NCBI GenBank assembly: GCA_026708185.1
Contig: JAPOVK010000027.1
Location: forward strand, 1-64,000
Direction: 5' to 3'
DNA length: 64,000 bases
Source: Gammaproteobacteria bacterium
GTDB taxonomy: Bacteria > Pseudomonadota > Gammaproteobacteria > Pseudomonadales > Azotimanducaceae
The translations under genes were made by a program, and so were the position numbers. Under the pieces are notes generated by a model. That model saw only the letters and a list, made by a program, of their open reading frames with translations, had not been told where the DNA came from and searched no databases. Below are positions 25,694 through 37,906 of this stretch, in pieces (positions within the stretch are counted from its first letter, which is position 1; the number at the start of each line of letters is the position of its first letter).

Positions 25694-25770
25694 TGGCGGA
25701 GCGGACGGGACTTGAACCCGCGACCCCCGGCGTGACAGGCCGGTATTCTAACCAGCTGAACTACCGCTCC
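25694..25770 (-). tRNA. tRNA-Asp (GTC)
   Basis: A complete 77-base tRNA. The acceptor stem GGAGCGG pairs with CCGCTCC, the anticodon loop is CTGTCAC (anticodon GTC) and the T arm contains GGTTCAAGTCC. The encoded 3' end is G-CCA. It lies 35 bases downstream of tRNA-Val in the same orientation, so the two are almost certainly one transcript. Confidence 0.97.
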
Positions 25771-25805
25771 GATGGTGCGAACCCGACCGGTCAGGTCAAG
25801 GGTTC

Positions 25806-25881
25806 TGGTGGGTGTTGCAGGGATCGAACCTGCGACCTACGGCTTGTAAGGCCGTCGCTCTCCCAGCTGAGCTAAACACCC
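25806..25881 (-). tRNA. tRNA-Val (TAC)
   Basis: A complete 76-base tRNA. The acceptor stem GGGTGTT pairs with AACACCC, the D arm has AGCTCAGCTGGGAGAGC, the anticodon loop is CTTACAA (anticodon TAC) and the T arm has GGTTCGATCC, with encoded A-CCA. It is first in the tRNA-Val/tRNA-Asp pair. Confidence 0.97.
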
Positions 25882-25901
25882 GATTCAGCAAGTGGCCGCA
25901 C

Positions 25902-25929
25902 ATGGTAGCGGCGCATGACGCGTTGTCAA
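25902..25929 (-). promoter_or_regulatory. Promoter of the tRNA-Val/tRNA-Asp transcript
   Basis: On the minus strand a perfect -35 box TTGACA (25929-25924) is followed after 16 bases by TACCAT (25907-25902) as -10. A GC-rich stretch (GTGCGGCC) sits directly after the -10, as in stringently controlled stable-RNA promoters. Transcription would start near 25895, about 14 bases before the tRNA-Val 5' end. Confidence 0.7.
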
Positions 25930-26049
25930 ACACCTGGACGCAATTTGCGACGGATTGTAGGCGGTGTGCGACATGCCGCCGGCAGCAGGGGTGAGTGTCT
26001 GTCACGGGTCGGGTCTACCGGAAAGGTAGACAACGGAGCAGGCATTCCC

Positions 26050-26358
26050 ATGGACTCAAAACACGCCGCATCCTGGGTTTACCTCCTCGCACGGTCACGG
26101 CCCGCCATTTCGGTGCTTTCCGTCCTTGCCACAGTCGCAATTGCCGCCGTGGCCGACCGCCCCGGTGTCGTCATCGGATCCTCGGGCGAGACGGACCAGG
26201 CGCTCGAGGAGTCGCTTGTTCCCACGGCAATCCGCACAGGCCATGTTCAAGAGGCACTGACCATCACGGTGCGCGAGGGGGACGCCGTCCTGGCGGCGGA
26301 CCAGCGACTCCCACCGAGACTTCAGCCGCCCGCCCCGCACGCCGCCGAGGTCAAGTAG
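26050..26358 (+). CDS. Small hypothetical membrane-anchored protein
   Basis: A 102-residue ORF starting at ATG 26050 with a weak GGAG upstream. It has one hydrophobic segment (AISVLSVLATVAIAAVA, about residues 19-35) and a hydrophilic remainder that would lie in the periplasm. No family is recognised. It overlaps the 3' end of the convergent sigma-factor gene by 37 bases. It may be a short anchored protein or a chance ORF; the clear transmembrane helix is the main support. Confidence 0.35.
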   Translation: MDSKHAASWVYLLARSRPAISVLSVLATVAIAAVADRPGVVIGSSGETDQALEESLVPTAIRTGHVQEALTITVREGDAVLAADQRLPPRLQPPAPHAAEVK

Positions 26359-27716
26359 TCGTAGCTGTGCACGTACGTGTTGCCGTCGATGACCAGACGC
26401 TCGGCATGGGCCAGGATCTCGCCGCGCGGACGCGACTCGCCCGGCACCTTGCGGCGGTCGTCGTCGTAGCGACGGAACAGGACGGTCCGGCCCGATCCGT
26501 CGACGTAGGCGACGATCACGACGTCCCATTCCGCCGGTGACAGTGGCATTTCAAAGACTCGCGTACACCGAAAGGTCGTCCCGCCAACACGGACGTTGAA
26601 TACGCCATCGGCGAACTGTTCCGGCGTGCCATCGACGCGCTCGAGCCGCCCGTCGGGTTTCGCCATGAAATAGTCACCCGCTACGAAGCGGCGCGGGCAG
26701 GCACCGAAGTCTTCGGCGAAATTTTCGTCGAGGAAGGTGTAGAGCTTCCTCACGCCCTCCGGAGATTCGCGCTCGACGCCGACCCATTGCACTTCGGCAT
26801 CGGTGAGCCGTCCCCAGACCCTGGTGTCGCGGTCTTGCGCGGGCGGCACCGGTACACCGGCAACGGCGAGCTGTCGCTCATCCACGTCGATCTCGACGCA
26901 TTCGCGATCGTGGATCACGGCCCGACGGGCTGCCCGCATGGCGCTGACCTTGGTGAGCTGCCACGACACCGCCCCGTCGAGGGGCTGGTATTCCGCCCAA
27001 TGCACCTCGTCGTGGAGTTTCGGGCACACGAACCACCATGTGAGTTCGCGCATGTCCACGCCCGAGGCTACGGCCTCGAGCCGTTCGATGGCGATCCTCG
27101 GCCGCTCGGCGGGAAACGGCCGGGTCCGCACTGCCTTGTCCTTGCTCATGTCGCTGTTTCTCCTGTCTGTCGATACGCCAAACGCCTCGCGCACTCGGTC
27201 GCGACCGTGTGACAGCCGGCGCTTGATGGTTCCCGGCGGACTGCGATGCCGCGCGGATATCTCTTCAATGCTGAAGCCCTCGACATAGAACGACTCGAGG
27301 GCTTGCCGCTCCTTGGCCGGCAACGTTGCGAAGGTGTCAACGACCTCGTCGATCATCCGCCGCCGGCTGGTCTCGGCCGAACCCCGACGGTCGACCATCA
27401 TGGTGAGCGTGTGTTCGTCTACGGGCCTCTCTCGATGTTCCGCGCCGCGCAGATAGTCCCCACAGCGGTTGCGAGCGACCTGGTAGAGCCAGGCCCGCGG
27501 CTCCCGGGGCTCTTGGAGGCGCAAGCCTTTCCAAGCCTGCACGAGCGTCTCCTGCAGCACGTCCTCCACGGCATCCACGGGACCTAGACGGCCACGGATC
27601 AAGGCCAAGAGCGACCGCTCGTAGCGACCGATCAGCGTGGCGAAGGCGTGCTGATCGCCGACATGGATCCGTCGCGCGAGGAGGTGGTCATTCGGCGCTT
27701 TCGTCGATTCGGTCAT
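26322..27716 (-). CDS. ECF-type sigma-70 factor with a long C-terminal extension
   Basis: The first 180 or so of 464 residues form a normal ECF sigma factor: region 2 (DAVEDVLQETLVQAWKGL, then RAWLYQVARNRCGDYLR) and region 4 (LPAKERQALESFYVEGFSIEEISARHRSPPGTIKRRLSHGRDRV). Without any stop the frame continues for about 275 residues of a soluble, Trp-rich segment (WWFVCPKLHDEVHWAEYQ, later DYFMAKPDGRLERVDGT), which matches no domain that I recognise. ECF groups with C-terminal extensions often use them for self-regulation in place of an anti-sigma factor. No anti-sigma gene is adjacent; a DUF3014 gene lies upstream on the same strand. An internal ATG (MSKDKAVRTRP) could also start a separate protein. 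Confidence 0.85.
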   Translation of the reverse strand: MTESTKAPNDHLLARRIHVGDQHAFATLIGRYERSLLALIRGRLGPVDAVEDVLQETLVQAWKGLRLQEPREPRAWLYQVARNRCGDYLRGAEHRERPVDEHTLTMMVDRRGSAETSRRRMIDEVVDTFATLPAKERQALESFYVEGFSIEEISARHRSPPGTIKRRLSHGRDRVREAFGVSTDRRNSDMSKDKAVRTRPFPAERPRIAIERLEAVASGVDMRELTWWFVCPKLHDEVHWAEYQPLDGAVSWQLTKVSAMRAARRAVIHDRECVEIDVDERQLAVAGVPVPPAQDRDTRVWGRLTDAEVQWVGVERESPEGVRKLYTFLDENFAEDFGACPRRFVAGDYFMAKPDGRLERVDGTPEQFADGVFNVRVGGTTFRCTRVFEMPLSPAEWDVVIVAYVDGSGRTVLFRRYDDDRRKVPGESRPRGEILAHAERLVIDGNTYVHSYDYLTSAACGAGG

Positions 27717-27788
27717 GGCAACCCACAAGGCGGGCGGGACGGAAGAAAGGTTCGCTTCCCCTATCGGTCCAGGACGCCAGTGGGTCCG

Positions 27789-28664
27789 TCAGCGCGCGGC
27801 CAGTTCCCGCCTCAGTTCGCGAGAGTACGCCTGGAGTGCACGGACATTGGCCGGGCCCATGCGCAGGAGCTGTTTCTGGAGCGGCGAGCGCCCTTCCAAG
27901 GCCGGGTCGGCGAAACGGTAGAGCACTTTCGGCTGCTCGACGGCTATCGGGCCTTCGGTTACAGGCGTGCGGAGAACCTCGTCGAGCGTCGCGAGCAAGA
28001 GCCGACGTGGCGACTCTCCGCTTGCGAGGGCGCGAAGCGCGTCCCCGAGTAGCGGCTCGAAGAGCACCACCAACGCGGCTGCTCGTGCAGGCGGTATGGC
28101 AGTTGCGGTCTGCACGATGGCGTCGAAACGGGCATGCGTCTCCGGGGCGATCACGGCGATGTCGTCGGTGCGGTCCACTGCGAACTTGCCCGGCACCGTC
28201 ATGAAGCCAAGGAGACGTCTCGGGACATTGCCGTCGCGCCCATTGGCGATCACTGCGGCGGCGCGGAGGACGAGGTCGGGCTCGTCGAGCCAGGCGGCGC
28301 CTACCGCCCCCAATTCTGGCGCGAGGTGCTCCCGCACAAAGGCGTCACTCGCAGCAAGCACCGGCAGGACGACCGGCGCCGGGTCGGGCACGGCGAGAGC
28401 CGGCTGCACCGGTTCGGTGGCTGGCGGTTCGGTAGCTCGCGGTTCGGGCGCGGGCTCGGCGGACACGACCTCCTCGGCCGTGGACACGTCACTGGCCGGA
28501 ACACTCACAATCGGCTCCGGCTCGGGCACTGCTGCTTCAGGCTCAGGCGGCGTGGCTTTGGGTTCCGTCGCGTCACCGTCCCACAGCAGGTAGGCGACCA
28601 CGACGACCGCGACTCCCGCCACGGCTGCGGCGACAATCCACGACATGCGCTTCATGGGCTGCAT
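27789..28664 (-). CDS. DUF3014 family membrane-anchored protein
   Basis: A 291-residue protein with one N-terminal transmembrane helix (SWIVAAAVAGVAVVVVAYLLW), a Pro/Glu-rich linker of about 80 residues and a C-terminal domain of about 190 residues resembling DUF3014 (VREHLAPELGA, then PRRLLGFMTVPGKFAV and YRFADPALEGRSPLQKQLLRMGPANVRALQAY). The linker would let the domain reach through the periplasm. Family function is unknown. It precedes the ECF sigma gene on the same strand after a 72-base gap. Confidence 0.8.
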   Translation of the reverse strand: MQPMKRMSWIVAAAVAGVAVVVVAYLLWDGDATEPKATPPEPEAAVPEPEPIVSVPASDVSTAEEVVSAEPAPEPRATEPPATEPVQPALAVPDPAPVVLPVLAASDAFVREHLAPELGAVGAAWLDEPDLVLRAAAVIANGRDGNVPRRLLGFMTVPGKFAVDRTDDIAVIAPETHARFDAIVQTATAIPPARAAALVVLFEPLLGDALRALASGESPRRLLLATLDEVLRTPVTEGPIAVEQPKVLYRFADPALEGRSPLQKQLLRMGPANVRALQAYSRELRRELAAR

Positions 28665-28812
28665 TATGCACCTACGGAGTTGCGAACGACGACGCGACCG
28701 CTTCGCGGTCGCCCCGAGAATTCGCTACGCGAAATCCTCCAAGCTGCGAGACGCGGGCGCCAGGCAACAAGACCCGGGTCTGTTCTATGAATCGGTCGAT
28801 TCAACGAATCGG
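28665..28812. other. Spacer with inverted repeats between DUF3014 and uvrA
   Basis: The spacer holds an 8-bp inverted repeat GCGACCGC-TTC-GCGGTCGC (about 28690-28708) and the 12-bp palindrome AGACCCGGGTCT (28770-28781). The palindrome shares its core with the strong hairpin at 50736-50774. It lies directly downstream of uvrA on the minus strand and may end its transcription, although no U-run is present. Confidence 0.4.
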
Positions 28813-31747
<2,935 letters not shown>

Positions 31748-31758
<11 letters not shown>

Positions 31759-32671
31759 GGAAAAAAGCCAGTTCGTCGACTTCCGTCTGGCTGCGCGTCG
31801 TGAGTTTAACGGGCGCCGACGCCTTCTCGATGATGCCAATGTCCGAGAGCCACTCGCACGCCAAGAGGATGTGCTCCATGTCGTAGTGGCGCCGGAAGTA
31901 GTGGCTCAAGTCCGTGGTCGACCGCGGTTCGCCGCCGGCCTCGTCGAGGTAGTCGAGCACCGGACGGAAGAGTTCCTCGGCGCGCGGCTCGAGGTAGTCG
32001 TCGATGGCGTCGAGGGCTGCGGTCAGGGCGTCTCGCGTGACTTCGCCCTCCATCAGGTCCGTGTAGATCAGCCGGAAGAGCGCCGGATCGATGCGCCTGG
32101 CATCCACCAGGGCCTCGCGGTCGACGATCTCCCCGGCGAGGCCGACGACGACCTCGGCGAGCGAGCGCGCCGTCATCAGAATCCACAGTGCGGTGTAGTT
32201 GACGTCGTCCTTGATCTCATACCACTTGCGCGCCTTGTACAGGGTCGCCAGCGCGTGCTGGGCCGCGTGCATCGCCTGCACCACGCTGTCCCTCGCGCCG
32301 ATCTCGTGCAGACCCTCAAATATGGCGTCGATGGACGGGTCGCGGCTGAACAGGAGCTTGCCCTTCGCGAACATGGAGTGACCGAAGGTGTTGCGCACCG
32401 AGGCTTCGAGCAGGCGGCGGAACTCCGCGCGCGGCTGCACCACGGTATGGATGTTGACATCATCGGCCACGAGCGCGACGCCGTGCGACTTGGTCTTCTT
32501 GTCGTCCGTGCAGACGAGGTACAGGTCGATGTCCGACTTGTCCCATACCTCGTCGTGGGACAGGCTGCCGCAAAGGATCGCCGCCAGGATGTGGTCGTCC
32601 TGCCGGACATCGTTGATCAGGCTGTCGAGCGCGGTCTCGAAACGCGCCCGGGCGGTGGTGGCAGTCGACAT
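31748..32671 (-). CDS. Nucleotidyltransferase-domain protein
   Basis: A 307-residue soluble protein. The N-terminal domain has the polymerase-beta-type nucleotidyltransferase signature: [21 protein letters not shown] near residues 33-53 (G-S followed by D-x-D). A helical C-terminal region of about 200 residues follows, as in aminoglycoside adenylyltransferase-like or HEPN-fused proteins. The substrate is unknown. Its last codons overlap the start of uvrA, so the two are translated together, which hints at a role tied to DNA damage or drug stress; that is inference. Confidence 0.82.
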
Positions 32672-32801
32672 GGGGTCGGCGCCGTCGGCTTCTCAACCGG
32701 GAGGCGGAAACCTACCACACACCGCCATGTGCCGGTGCGCGCGGACCAGTAGGTCCGCCGCGTCCACGCCCGCATTCGGAGGACGGGAGCGCACGCCTAG
32801 A
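32672..32801. repeat. Spacer with a diverged inverted copy of the palindromic repeat
   Basis: The stretch GTAGGTCCGCCGCGTCCACGCCCGCATTCGG (about 32749-32779) corresponds in reverse complement to the right part of the repeat at 13010-13070. The spacer lies between the DUF1499 gene and the nucleotidyltransferase gene. No gene is seen in it. Confidence 0.5.
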
Positions 32802-33512
32802 TCATTCGCCGCGGAAGCGTGCCAGGAAGGCGTCAATCCGTCGCGCATTCGCCCCGAGGTCGCTGGAGCCAATTCGCGAGGCGGAACGGATGTCGACCAG
32901 CGATCCGCTGCCATCGGGGCGAACGCGAACGACGACGTCGTCGACGAATCCGAACCAGAACGTCGTCGCCGTGGCCTCGAGTGTCAGTTCGCCGTCGGCA
33001 TCGGTGTCGGCCAGCACGTCCCAGCCGAGTTCGTGCGCGACGGCTAGCGCCTTGCGGGAAGCGTCGTCCGGCGCGAGATCGGACCGCTGTGTCTCGATAT
33101 GGGAGTAGCTCCGGCGCTGCGCCACGCCCTTGTCCGGGTCGTAGTCCAGCACGCCTCCGCCGCGGAGGTCCAATGCCCCGAACGCCGGGGGATCGTCGAG
33201 GTCGGTGGTGATGTCGTTGATCGGCGGCAACGTCGTCGTCAGCCGATACTGCTGGCCCATGGTGGCGAGCGCGACGACGCTCGCGAGAAGCCCGATGCCG
33301 ATGGGCAGGACGGCGTTCTTGCGTCCCGCACGCAACGCGAACACCAGGACCGCGATGCCGAGGACGAGGACGGCGGCCGCGACGAAGACGCCGGTGTACA
33401 TGAGCTGGAACCCGCGGCCGACGTCCCAGAAGCCGAACCGAGTGCCGAGCGCTCCAAGCGGCAGCAAGGCCAACGCCCCCAACCCGACGATCAAAACCGC
33501 GCGATTCAGCAT
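32802..33512 (-). CDS. DUF1499 family membrane protein
   Basis: A 236-residue protein with three N-terminal hydrophobic segments (about residues 5-25, 35-60 and 70-88) and a C-terminal DUF1499 domain of about 130 residues. The domain has PPINDITTDLDDPPAF at its start and RSASRIGSSDLGANARRIDAFLARF at its end, both hallmark strings. Function is unknown; the family is common in proteobacteria and plastids. It is probably co-directional with the nucleotidyltransferase and uvrA genes (130-base gap). Confidence 0.88.
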   Translation of the reverse strand: MLNRAVLIVGLGALALLPLGALGTRFGFWDVGRGFQLMYTGVFVAAAVLVLGIAVLVFALRAGRKNAVLPIGIGLLASVVALATMGQQYRLTTTLPPINDITTDLDDPPAFGALDLRGGGVLDYDPDKGVAQRRSYSHIETQRSDLAPDDASRKALAVAHELGWDVLADTDADGELTLEATATTFWFGFVDDVVVRVRPDGSGSLVDIRSASRIGSSDLGANARRIDAFLARFRGE

Positions 33513-33743
33513 GTCAATGCCTTAAGCTCCATACCGGTGTCCGGGAACGTCCCCGACGGCGACCCCGGCCTCGGGGTTGCCCGAACGCCACCTTAGTTGG
33601 CTTCTTGTACGGCAGCAAGGGCGCCGCAACTGCTTCGCGGTCGCCGGCAGCGAGGCGGGGCCAACCATAAGCGAGGTACCGGACAGGAGTCCGCGGCGCC
33701 GGGCACGAGTGCGGTCCCACGGTGGGGCGGCTAAACTCCCCCC

Positions 33744-34313
33744 ATGCCCAAGGCAACCCGATTCGAGGTCGTATCCCACGACGACGAACCGCTGATCCTG
33801 GTCGACGGCGAGGATCGCCAGATCGGAACGCTCGACAAGGCTTCGTGCCACGACGGGGATGGCCGGCTTCACCGGGCGTTCTCGCTGTTCGTGTTCAATG
33901 CCGACGGCGACACGCTCCTGCAGCAGCGGCATCCGGACAAGCGGCTGTGGCCGGGGTTCTGGTCCAACGCCTGCTGTTCCCATCCGCGGCGCGGCGAGGC
34001 GCTGCCCCAGGCGGTGGTTCGCCGCGCCGACGAGGAACTCGGGCTCGCGGTCGTGCCCGAATTCCTTTTTAAGTTCCAGTACCAGGCTGCCTTCGCGGAT
34101 GTCGGGAGCGAGTTCGAGCTGTGCTCCGTCTTCGTCAGCCACGGCTCGTGGCAGCCCCGGATCAACACGGCGGAGATCGCCGATTGGCGTTGGATCTCGC
34201 CCGAGGACCTCGACCGGGAGATCGACGCGTGGCCGGCGGTGTTCACGCCGTGGTTCAAGATCGAGTGGCAACGCTTGACGAGTGAATTCTCCGCGCGCAT
34301 TCGGCCGCCATGA
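33744..34313 (+). CDS. idi: Isopentenyl-diphosphate delta-isomerase (type I, Nudix-like)
   Basis: A 189-residue enzyme that interconverts isopentenyl and dimethylallyl diphosphate. It has the catalytic Cys motif NACCSHP (about residue 76), HRAFSLFVFN with its metal-binding His, the Nudix-like RRADEELGL and the Trp/Glu region WRWISPEDLDREI. Length and motif spacing match E. coli Idi. It lies 78 bases before the MpaB-like gene and a few kilobases from a squalene/phytoene synthase, consistent with an isoprenoid or sterol-like lipid region. Confidence 0.95.
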   Translation: MPKATRFEVVSHDDEPLILVDGEDRQIGTLDKASCHDGDGRLHRAFSLFVFNADGDTLLQQRHPDKRLWPGFWSNACCSHPRRGEALPQAVVRRADEELGLAVVPEFLFKFQYQAAFADVGSEFELCSVFVSHGSWQPRINTAEIADWRWISPEDLDREIDAWPAVFTPWFKIEWQRLTSEFSARIRPP

Positions 34314-34391
34314 TTGGGCGGGCCAGGCGCAGTCTTGATCGGGTACGTACCTCCAATTACAGTTCGCGAACCTGAGAGGAACGAGTCGAGC

Positions 34392-35558
34392 ATGTCGCAG
34401 CCTCCCGGCGCGTATGCTGCGGGTTACGCCAAGGCTTGCGCCGTCGACTCCGAACTGGCCGCAAACTACATTCGGCACACGCGTATTGGCGATCCGGATC
34501 TCGATCCCGTGATGGCGGATGTCGCCGACCTCGATGGCGGATTGCTGAACCGCTTCATTCGCGCCGGCATCGAGGCGGATGAGGCGGAGTTCAAACGCGC
34601 GCCGCAGTCGCTCCGACATTTCTTCGACGATAAGGTCGGCCGGCCTTCATGGGTGGACTTCGAGGCCCACGCCCCCGCCGTGCGTGCGTTCAACCTCAAC
34701 GCCGCCAATATGCTCGTCGCGTTTGTCTGCGGCGTCCTCATCGAGGGCTTCTCCACGCTCATCTCGAAGTCGTTCGCGACCACCGGCCGCGTTCTGACAC
34801 CCGAGTCGGGCCGGCGCCGCCTGATGCAGAACAACCGCCATCTCATGGAAGTGTTCTATCCCGGAGGCCTCGAGAGGCATGGGGATGGATGGAAACTCTC
34901 GACGCGTGTCCGGTTCGTGCACGCGCGAGTCCGCCATCTTCTGGCGGAATCCGGTGCCTGGGCCACACCGGAGGTCGGAACCCCAATCAGCGCCGCGCAC
35001 ATGGGACTCGCCCTGACGGTCTTCTCCATGCGATTGCTGGACCACGCCGCCCGGGTGGGGGCGGCTTTCAACGACGACGAACAGGCCAGCGTCATGCATG
35101 TCTGGCGCTATGCCGGATGCATCATGGGCGTGCCCACCGACATTCTGTACGATGATCGTGACCACGCCAGACAGATCTTCCGGATCGCCCACCTTTGCGA
35201 GCCGACACCGGATGCCGACGCGGCAACGATGGCGAACGCCCTGATCGGGGCTATTCCGCTGACCGCCGGGATCGATGATGCGCGCCGGCAACGCGAGGTG
35301 GTCCGGCTCGCCTACCGACTATCTCGCGCCCTGATCGGCGGCAAACTCGCCGATCAGCTGCAGTTCCCGAGGATGATGACCACAGGCTCGCTGTTGGCCT
35401 TTCGGACCCGACAAAAGGTGCAGCGGCTGTTGCAGGGCCGGCAGACGGTGAGGTCGAGCAACTTCTCGCAATTGCTGGACATTTCCGTCTACGACGCGCC
35501 CGACGAACGCTACCGAATGCCCGACCACTACCTGTCGTCCCGCTCTCGACCCTGGTAG
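34392..35558 (+). CDS. MpaB-like oxygenase (DUF2236 family)
   Basis: A 388-residue protein of the oxygenase MpaB family (DUF2236, ER-bound oxygenase in fungi; latex-clearing proteins are relatives). The typical string HVWRYAGCIMGVP lies near residue 238, with TGRVLTPESGRRRLMQN earlier and PEDLLY-like PTDILYDD after it. Characterised relatives are heme-containing and cleave isoprenoid or polyketide-terpene chains. The start at 34392 is supported by GAGAGGAA upstream. Being next to idi and a squalene synthase region, an isoprenoid substrate is a reasonable but unproven guess. Confidence 0.85.
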   Translation: MSQPPGAYAAGYAKACAVDSELAANYIRHTRIGDPDLDPVMADVADLDGGLLNRFIRAGIEADEAEFKRAPQSLRHFFDDKVGRPSWVDFEAHAPAVRAFNLNAANMLVAFVCGVLIEGFSTLISKSFATTGRVLTPESGRRRLMQNNRHLMEVFYPGGLERHGDGWKLSTRVRFVHARVRHLLAESGAWATPEVGTPISAAHMGLALTVFSMRLLDHAARVGAAFNDDEQASVMHVWRYAGCIMGVPTDILYDDRDHARQIFRIAHLCEPTPDADAATMANALIGAIPLTAGIDDARRQREVVRLAYRLSRALIGGKLADQLQFPRMMTTGSLLAFRTRQKVQRLLQGRQTVRSSNFSQLLDISVYDAPDERYRMPDHYLSSRSRPW

Positions 35559-35575
35559 TCGGGTACGCTCTGCAC

Positions 35576-37906
35576 ATGACGGATAGCCCACAAGCGGACG
35601 AGCACGGCGCCGCGGAACGGGGGTCGGCAGCCTTGGTGCGCTACACCGAAGCGCTGCTGGCCCGCCCTTGGCTGGTCGTGGCGACCACGGCGTTGGCGAT
35701 GCTGATCCTAGGCGCCGGGGCCGTTTCCATCGGCGTCACCAACGACCACCGCGTGCTCTTCGACGAGCGCAATCCGCAGTTGCTCGCCTACCAGGCCCTC
35801 GAGGCCACGTACACCGAGTCAGACACCGCCTTGATCGCTGTCGCCCCAGACGAGGGGGCCGTGTTCACCCGCGAGGCGCTTGGCCTCATCGAAGCGTTGA
35901 CCGAGTCGGCCTGGCAGACGCCCTACTCGATTCGCGTCGACTCGCTGACCAACTACAACCACAGCGAGTCGTCGGGCGATGACCTCATCGTCGGACCGCT
36001 CGTTCAAGACGCGGCAGCTCTCGACGACGCCGCCGTGGCCCGCGTCGAGCAGATCGCCCTCAACACGCCCGAGACCGTCGGCCGACTGGTGTCCGCCGAT
36101 GGACGCGTGGGGGCACTGGCGATCACCTTCGCCTTGCCGGAGGATCCCGATGCGGCAGTGATCGAAATCACCGACCACTTGCACGGCGTCCTCGACGAGT
36201 ATCGCAGCGCGTATCCCCAGATCGGCCTGCACGTCACCGGCGACGTGCTGATGAACCGCGCTTTCGCGGACGCAACGCGGGACGATCTAGAGAAGCTGAC
36301 GCCCATCGTCTTTGTCGTCATCGTGCTCGTCACCATTGCCATCCTGCGCTCGCTGCTGGCAACGGTGGCGGTCGTGGTCACCCTCATGTTCACGATCAAC
36401 ACCACCATGGGTTTCGCAGGCTGGGTGGGCACGGTGTTCAATCCGGTCAACGCCGGCGTACCGTTGATCGTGCTGACCATCGCCGTGGCGGACTCCATCC
36501 ACATCGTCTCGAGCACGATGACCGGGCTCGCCCGCGGGTTGACGAGACACGAGGCGATCATCCGCTCGATCCGCGACAACGCCTACCCGGTGCTCCTCAC
36601 GTCGGTTACCACCGCCTTGGCGTTCCTTACTCTCAATGCGTCCGAAGCGCCGCCGTTCCGGGTACTCGGCAACCTGGTCGCATTCGGCGTCATTTGCGCC
36701 TTCGTGTTTTCCATGACCCTGTTGCCCGCCGTGCTCGCCTTGCTGCCGCTGCGCGGTCGCGAACGCGCGGACTGGCGTTTCCTCGACCGCCTGGCGAGCT
36801 TCGTCATCGCGCGCCGCGTCACGCTCATCTGGACGATGAGCCTCCTCACCGTGGGCGTGATCGCCGGGGCTTTGAGGCTCGACTTCACAGACAACTGGAC
36901 CACGTACTTCGACGACCGCTACGAGTTCAGGCGCGACACGGACTTCGTCGTCGAAAACCTGACGGGGCTCGAGTCTTGGGAGTATTCCCTGGACTCAGGC
37001 AGCGAAGGCGGCATCACCGACCCGGACTACCTCAAGGCGGTCGATGGCTTCGCCGAGTGGTTGCGCGAACAGCCCGAGGTCAGCCATGTGCAGGCGTTCA
37101 CGGACGTCATGAAACGTTTGAACAAGAACATGCACGGCGACGATCCCGCGTACTACCGACTCCCCGATAACGGCGAACTTGCCGCGCAATACCTGCTGCT
37201 TTACGAACTGTCGCTCCCGTTCGGCAACGACCTCAACGATCGACTCGACGTCGCCAAGTCGGCGACGCGGCTGACCGCGATGGCGCGGGGTGGTCTTACC
37301 GCGAGCCAGCAGCGGGAATTCGACGTCCGGGCGCAGGATTGGCTGCTGGCCAATGCACCCGACCTCGCATCCCCCGCCACCGGCTTCACGATCACCTTCG
37401 CGCACCTGTCGCAACGCAACATCGAGAGCATGCTCCAAGCCACCATCCTCGCCATGGGCGGCATCTCCATCATCCTGCTCCTGGTGCTGAAGAGCTGGCG
37501 GCTCGGGCTCATCAGCCTGGTGCCGAACTACATCCCCGCGGCCATGAGTTTCGGCGTGTGGGGATACCTGGTCGGCCAAGTCGGCCTGGCGGGCTCGGTC
37601 ATGACCGCCGTCGCGTTCGGCATCGTCGTGGACGACACGACGCACTTCCTCACCAAGTACCAGCGCGTTCGACGCGCGGGGCAATCCGCCCCTGACGCTG
37701 TGCGTGCTACGTTCGCCGAGACGGGTCGTGCGCTCTGGACGACAACGGCAATTCTGGTGGCGGGCTTCCTCGTTTTCGCGTCATCGGGCTTCGAGGTGAG
37801 CTGGACGCTTGGCGTGCTGGTGGCCATCACACTTGCCTTGGCGCTGGTTGCCGACTTCCTGCTACTTCCGCCCTTGCTCATGACCCTCGATCGGAGAAAG
37901 ACATGA
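35576..37906 (+). CDS. RND-superfamily exporter (MMPL/hydrophobe type)
   Basis: A 776-residue inner-membrane transporter with the internal repeat of two halves, each with one helix, a large periplasmic loop and five more helices. The family string AVADSIHIVSS (about residue 300) in the first half and AFGIVVDDTTHFLTKY in the second hold the charged residues of the proton relay. The size and single-chain build fit the hydrophobe/MMPL branch, which moves lipids and hopanoids, not drug-type HAE1 pumps. It is the first gene of a three-gene operon, with ATGA overlap to the next. Confidence 0.92.
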   Translation: MTDSPQADEHGAAERGSAALVRYTEALLARPWLVVATTALAMLILGAGAVSIGVTNDHRVLFDERNPQLLAYQALEATYTESDTALIAVAPDEGAVFTREALGLIEALTESAWQTPYSIRVDSLTNYNHSESSGDDLIVGPLVQDAAALDDAAVARVEQIALNTPETVGRLVSADGRVGALAITFALPEDPDAAVIEITDHLHGVLDEYRSAYPQIGLHVTGDVLMNRAFADATRDDLEKLTPIVFVVIVLVTIAILRSLLATVAVVVTLMFTINTTMGFAGWVGTVFNPVNAGVPLIVLTIAVADSIHIVSSTMTGLARGLTRHEAIIRSIRDNAYPVLLTSVTTALAFLTLNASEAPPFRVLGNLVAFGVICAFVFSMTLLPAVLALLPLRGRERADWRFLDRLASFVIARRVTLIWTMSLLTVGVIAGALRLDFTDNWTTYFDDRYEFRRDTDFVVENLTGLESWEYSLDSGSEGGITDPDYLKAVDGFAEWLREQPEVSHVQAFTDVMKRLNKNMHGDDPAYYRLPDNGELAAQYLLLYELSLPFGNDLNDRLDVAKSATRLTAMARGGLTASQQREFDVRAQDWLLANAPDLASPATGFTITFAHLSQRNIESMLQATILAMGGISIILLLVLKSWRLGLISLVPNYIPAAMSFGVWGYLVGQVGLAGSVMTAVAFGIVVDDTTHFLTKYQRVRRAGQSAPDAVRATFAETGRALWTTTAILVAGFLVFASSGFEVSWTLGVLVAITLALALVADFLLLPPLLMTLDRRKT

